A DNA stretch of 46,373 bases from Purshia tridentata (Eukaryota > Streptophyta > Magnoliopsida > Rosales > Rosaceae), in NCBI GenBank assembly GCA_003254885.1, contig QANT01004127.1, positions 1 through 46,373 of the forward strand. Direction: 5' to 3'. The notes below the pieces were generated by a model. The model saw only the letters and a program-made list of their open reading frames with translations. It had not been told where the DNA came from and ran no database searches. The translations under genes were made by a program, and so were the position numbers. Shown here in pieces: positions 44,398 through 46,373 of the stretch. Each line of letters starts with the position of its first letter. Position 1 is the first letter of the stretch.

Positions 44398-46373
44398 CAT
44401 GCTTGGTGGACAGGTAACATGATATTTAAATTCCACTTTATGCTATACTGGAAACGTTCTTCAGCTTTTCAACTGGGAAATTACGTTGGTTTGCAGAATT
44501 ACTTGCAAGAGAGAGCTCGTGCAGTCTTCTTTTGAGTATACCATATCTATATACTTATGTATGGAGTAGCAGAAATGCGTCTGAATATGTGTAGAGTCCG
44601 GCCAACATCTCGGGTTCTGGTTAATCCAATTCTGTGCCTACTGCGACAGCGAGTTTGGTTGTCTAACAGTTTATAGCCATGTAATCTCATTTAAATCTGT
44701 AGTTTTCAGCCAAACTTTTGTTCGTGTACTCTAAGCTGCCAGCTTATTTATTTCGATCTATGGGTTCTGTACCTTGGGATTGTATGTTCTGTAGAAGGCA
44801 TAATTCTTACCATTGTGGAAGATGCTTTTTTTTGTTTTGGCATGTATTCCTGTTATCACTCATAACTGCAAAATCTAGTCGGAGAAGCTCCCAGCAGCTG
44901 ATCTAGCTTTTGGTCAACTCAAAATGGAGAATTATGCTTGATCTTTTGAGCGGGGAGAGCTGGGTGTTGTATACTGAGCATTTAAAATAGCCGTAGTAGA
45001 CGGTGTAGTTGCATGATAAGAATGGGGATAAAAAAAGGAAGCCATTATTTAGTGCTTGATAGAATGTTTAAGGTCAAATTAATTCCAAAGTAATAATAGA
45101 ATTGATTTGATTTGCAAGCTTGTAAGATTAAATCTATCCAATACCTAGATCTTACATACTACTGTAGGTTTTTCAATGTATCACTTTATCCCCTTTTGAT
45201 TTTTACAAACTTTGGAAATTAATTAAAAATAGTTCTAGACTCAGAAAAATATACTAAAAATTTTTATGGACTCATCTTGACTAATTCTAATTTATTATAG
45301 GGTCAAATTATCTATTTGCTCTCTGAGAGTTTTTAGAAAATTTGATAAGTCTAAATTTATTTCAAGAAAATTAAAATAAATTTCCCTCTACAAGAGTTCT
45401 GAAATTTTCATAAAGTTTCGAATGAATTCTCAAAACATTTTGAAAATTACTAAAAACCTGTTTTAGAAAATTTTTCCGAGACTTCATGGAAATTCTATAA
45501 TTTTTTTAGAATTTATATCATAGAAGAAAATTTATTTTCTTTTAAGACCGAGAGATTATTTGGGTAGCAAGTGATCACAATAAAGGTAATGTTATTGTTT
45601 AGAAGACCAACAATGCAAACCTCGTATTTTTTGGAGTTCGAAATATTATTTTATGAATTTTCAAAGAGTTTAGAGTATTTTTAATTTTTTGGAAACACTT
45701 AGAAGAAAAATTGGTAATTTAACCCCATATTAAATTAGTATTAGTCAAGACGAGTCTGTAAGAATTTTTTGTATGTCTTCATGAATATAGAGCTATTTTT
45801 AGATAATTTCTAAAGTTTGTAAAAATAAAAAGTGAGCAAAGTGATATACAATCATTAATTTCAAGGGAGGTAATGTAATACAAAATAAACATTAGGGAGT
45901 AAAGTAACACTTAAAGTTATTCTAAGAAGCAAACTAGTAAATAAACCTAATTAATAATGTAGTAGCTTTCCTAGGTCTTCTCCTGTTCATGAGACCATGT
46001 CGTTTGCAATGTCTCCATATGTAGCTGTTTCTGTCACTTGGACTTCTATGACTATGTACATGGACCTTGTTTTTTTAAATTTAATATAAATTAATATATA
46101 TATATATATATAAAATTATTTACGAATTCATAGTTGGTATAATTTCTCTGGTCTAATCAGTTTTTGTTTGCTTATAATAATTATATCTGGGTTGCTTTTT
46201 CATATGTAGGCCAGCTAACCTAAGAATCTATTTGTAGCTTTAATATTGTTGTAATGCTCTAACTTATATGCTTCATTGATGTACGTGTTATCTCAGAATT
46301 GTCATGCAAACCCCGCACGGCTTCAACATTGTTCATGGGATAAGGAAAGGATGAGTGGATGACATTAGAATAG
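44398..46373. other. 3' side of the proline-rich protein gene and AT-rich spacer
   Basis: After the stop comes a probable untranslated exon, a short intron (44414-44496) and the rest of the 3' untranslated region. From about 45.1 kb the sequence is repetitive and AT-rich, including a long imperfect fold-back element. I see no gene to the end of the window. Confidence 0.5.
45174..45851. mobile_element. fold-back (long inverted repeat) element of about 680 bp
   Basis: The left arm (about 45174-45316) and the reverse complement of the right arm (about 45715-45851) share blocks in the same order: gta-tatcacttt, tttttacaaacttt-gaaatta, aaaaatag-tct, gactc-tcttgactaat-ctaattta and gggt-aaatta. The arms are roughly 140 nt with several small differences, so the element is not recent. 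The middle is AT-rich without an open frame. No target-site duplication could be defined. Confidence 0.6.

Overview
This window is nuclear DNA from a flowering plant. Supporting evidence: spliced genes with GT-AG introns, AT-rich intergenic DNA full of small inverted-repeat elements, and plant-specific proteins (a tocopherol-pathway prenyltransferase, a LOV/F-box/Kelch photoreceptor and a long PPR protein). The proteins look like those of a woody or rosid eudicot, perhaps Rosaceae, but species cannot be fixed from sequence reading alone.

Layout. 1-11.1 kb: no gene that I can support; it holds small transposon relics, two SINE-like heads and three tiny poly(T) insertions with target-site duplications. 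11.1-14.0 kb (minus): a broken, intronless copy of a DEAH5/PRP22-type splicing helicase that has lost its S1 domain. 16.6-23.0 kb (minus): an intact 17-exon cytosolic-type lysyl-tRNA synthetase (601 aa) with a telo-box and a site II motif upstream. 24.6-31.2 kb (minus): an intact 13-exon homogentisate phytyltransferase (VTE2-1/HPT1, 408 aa) carrying a 419-bp MITE in intron 7. 33.1-35.7 kb (plus): a single-exon P-class PPR protein (843 aa), like Arabidopsis At2g18940. 37.3-39.8 kb (plus): a two-exon ZEITLUPE/LKP2 (ADO) blue-light receptor (624 aa). 41.8-44.4 kb (plus): a three-exon 138-aa proline-rich protein of unknown function. The last 2 kb hold a fold-back element.

The genes do not form a pathway. 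The block HPT1 - PPR - ADO - proline-rich protein matches, from memory, the Arabidopsis neighbourhood At2g18950 - At2g18940 - At2g18915 (LKP2) - At2g18910, so it is an old syntenic block. This makes the ADO gene positionally orthologous to LKP2 although its protein reads more like ZTL.

The most unusual signal is a recurrent class of 16-22-nt insertions, sense form roughly TTGGCC followed by poly(A). Each is bounded by a 14-17-bp direct repeat. Five occur in 46 kb, including one in the probable 5' leader of the proline-rich protein gene. They look like retrotransposition events truncated almost to nothing.
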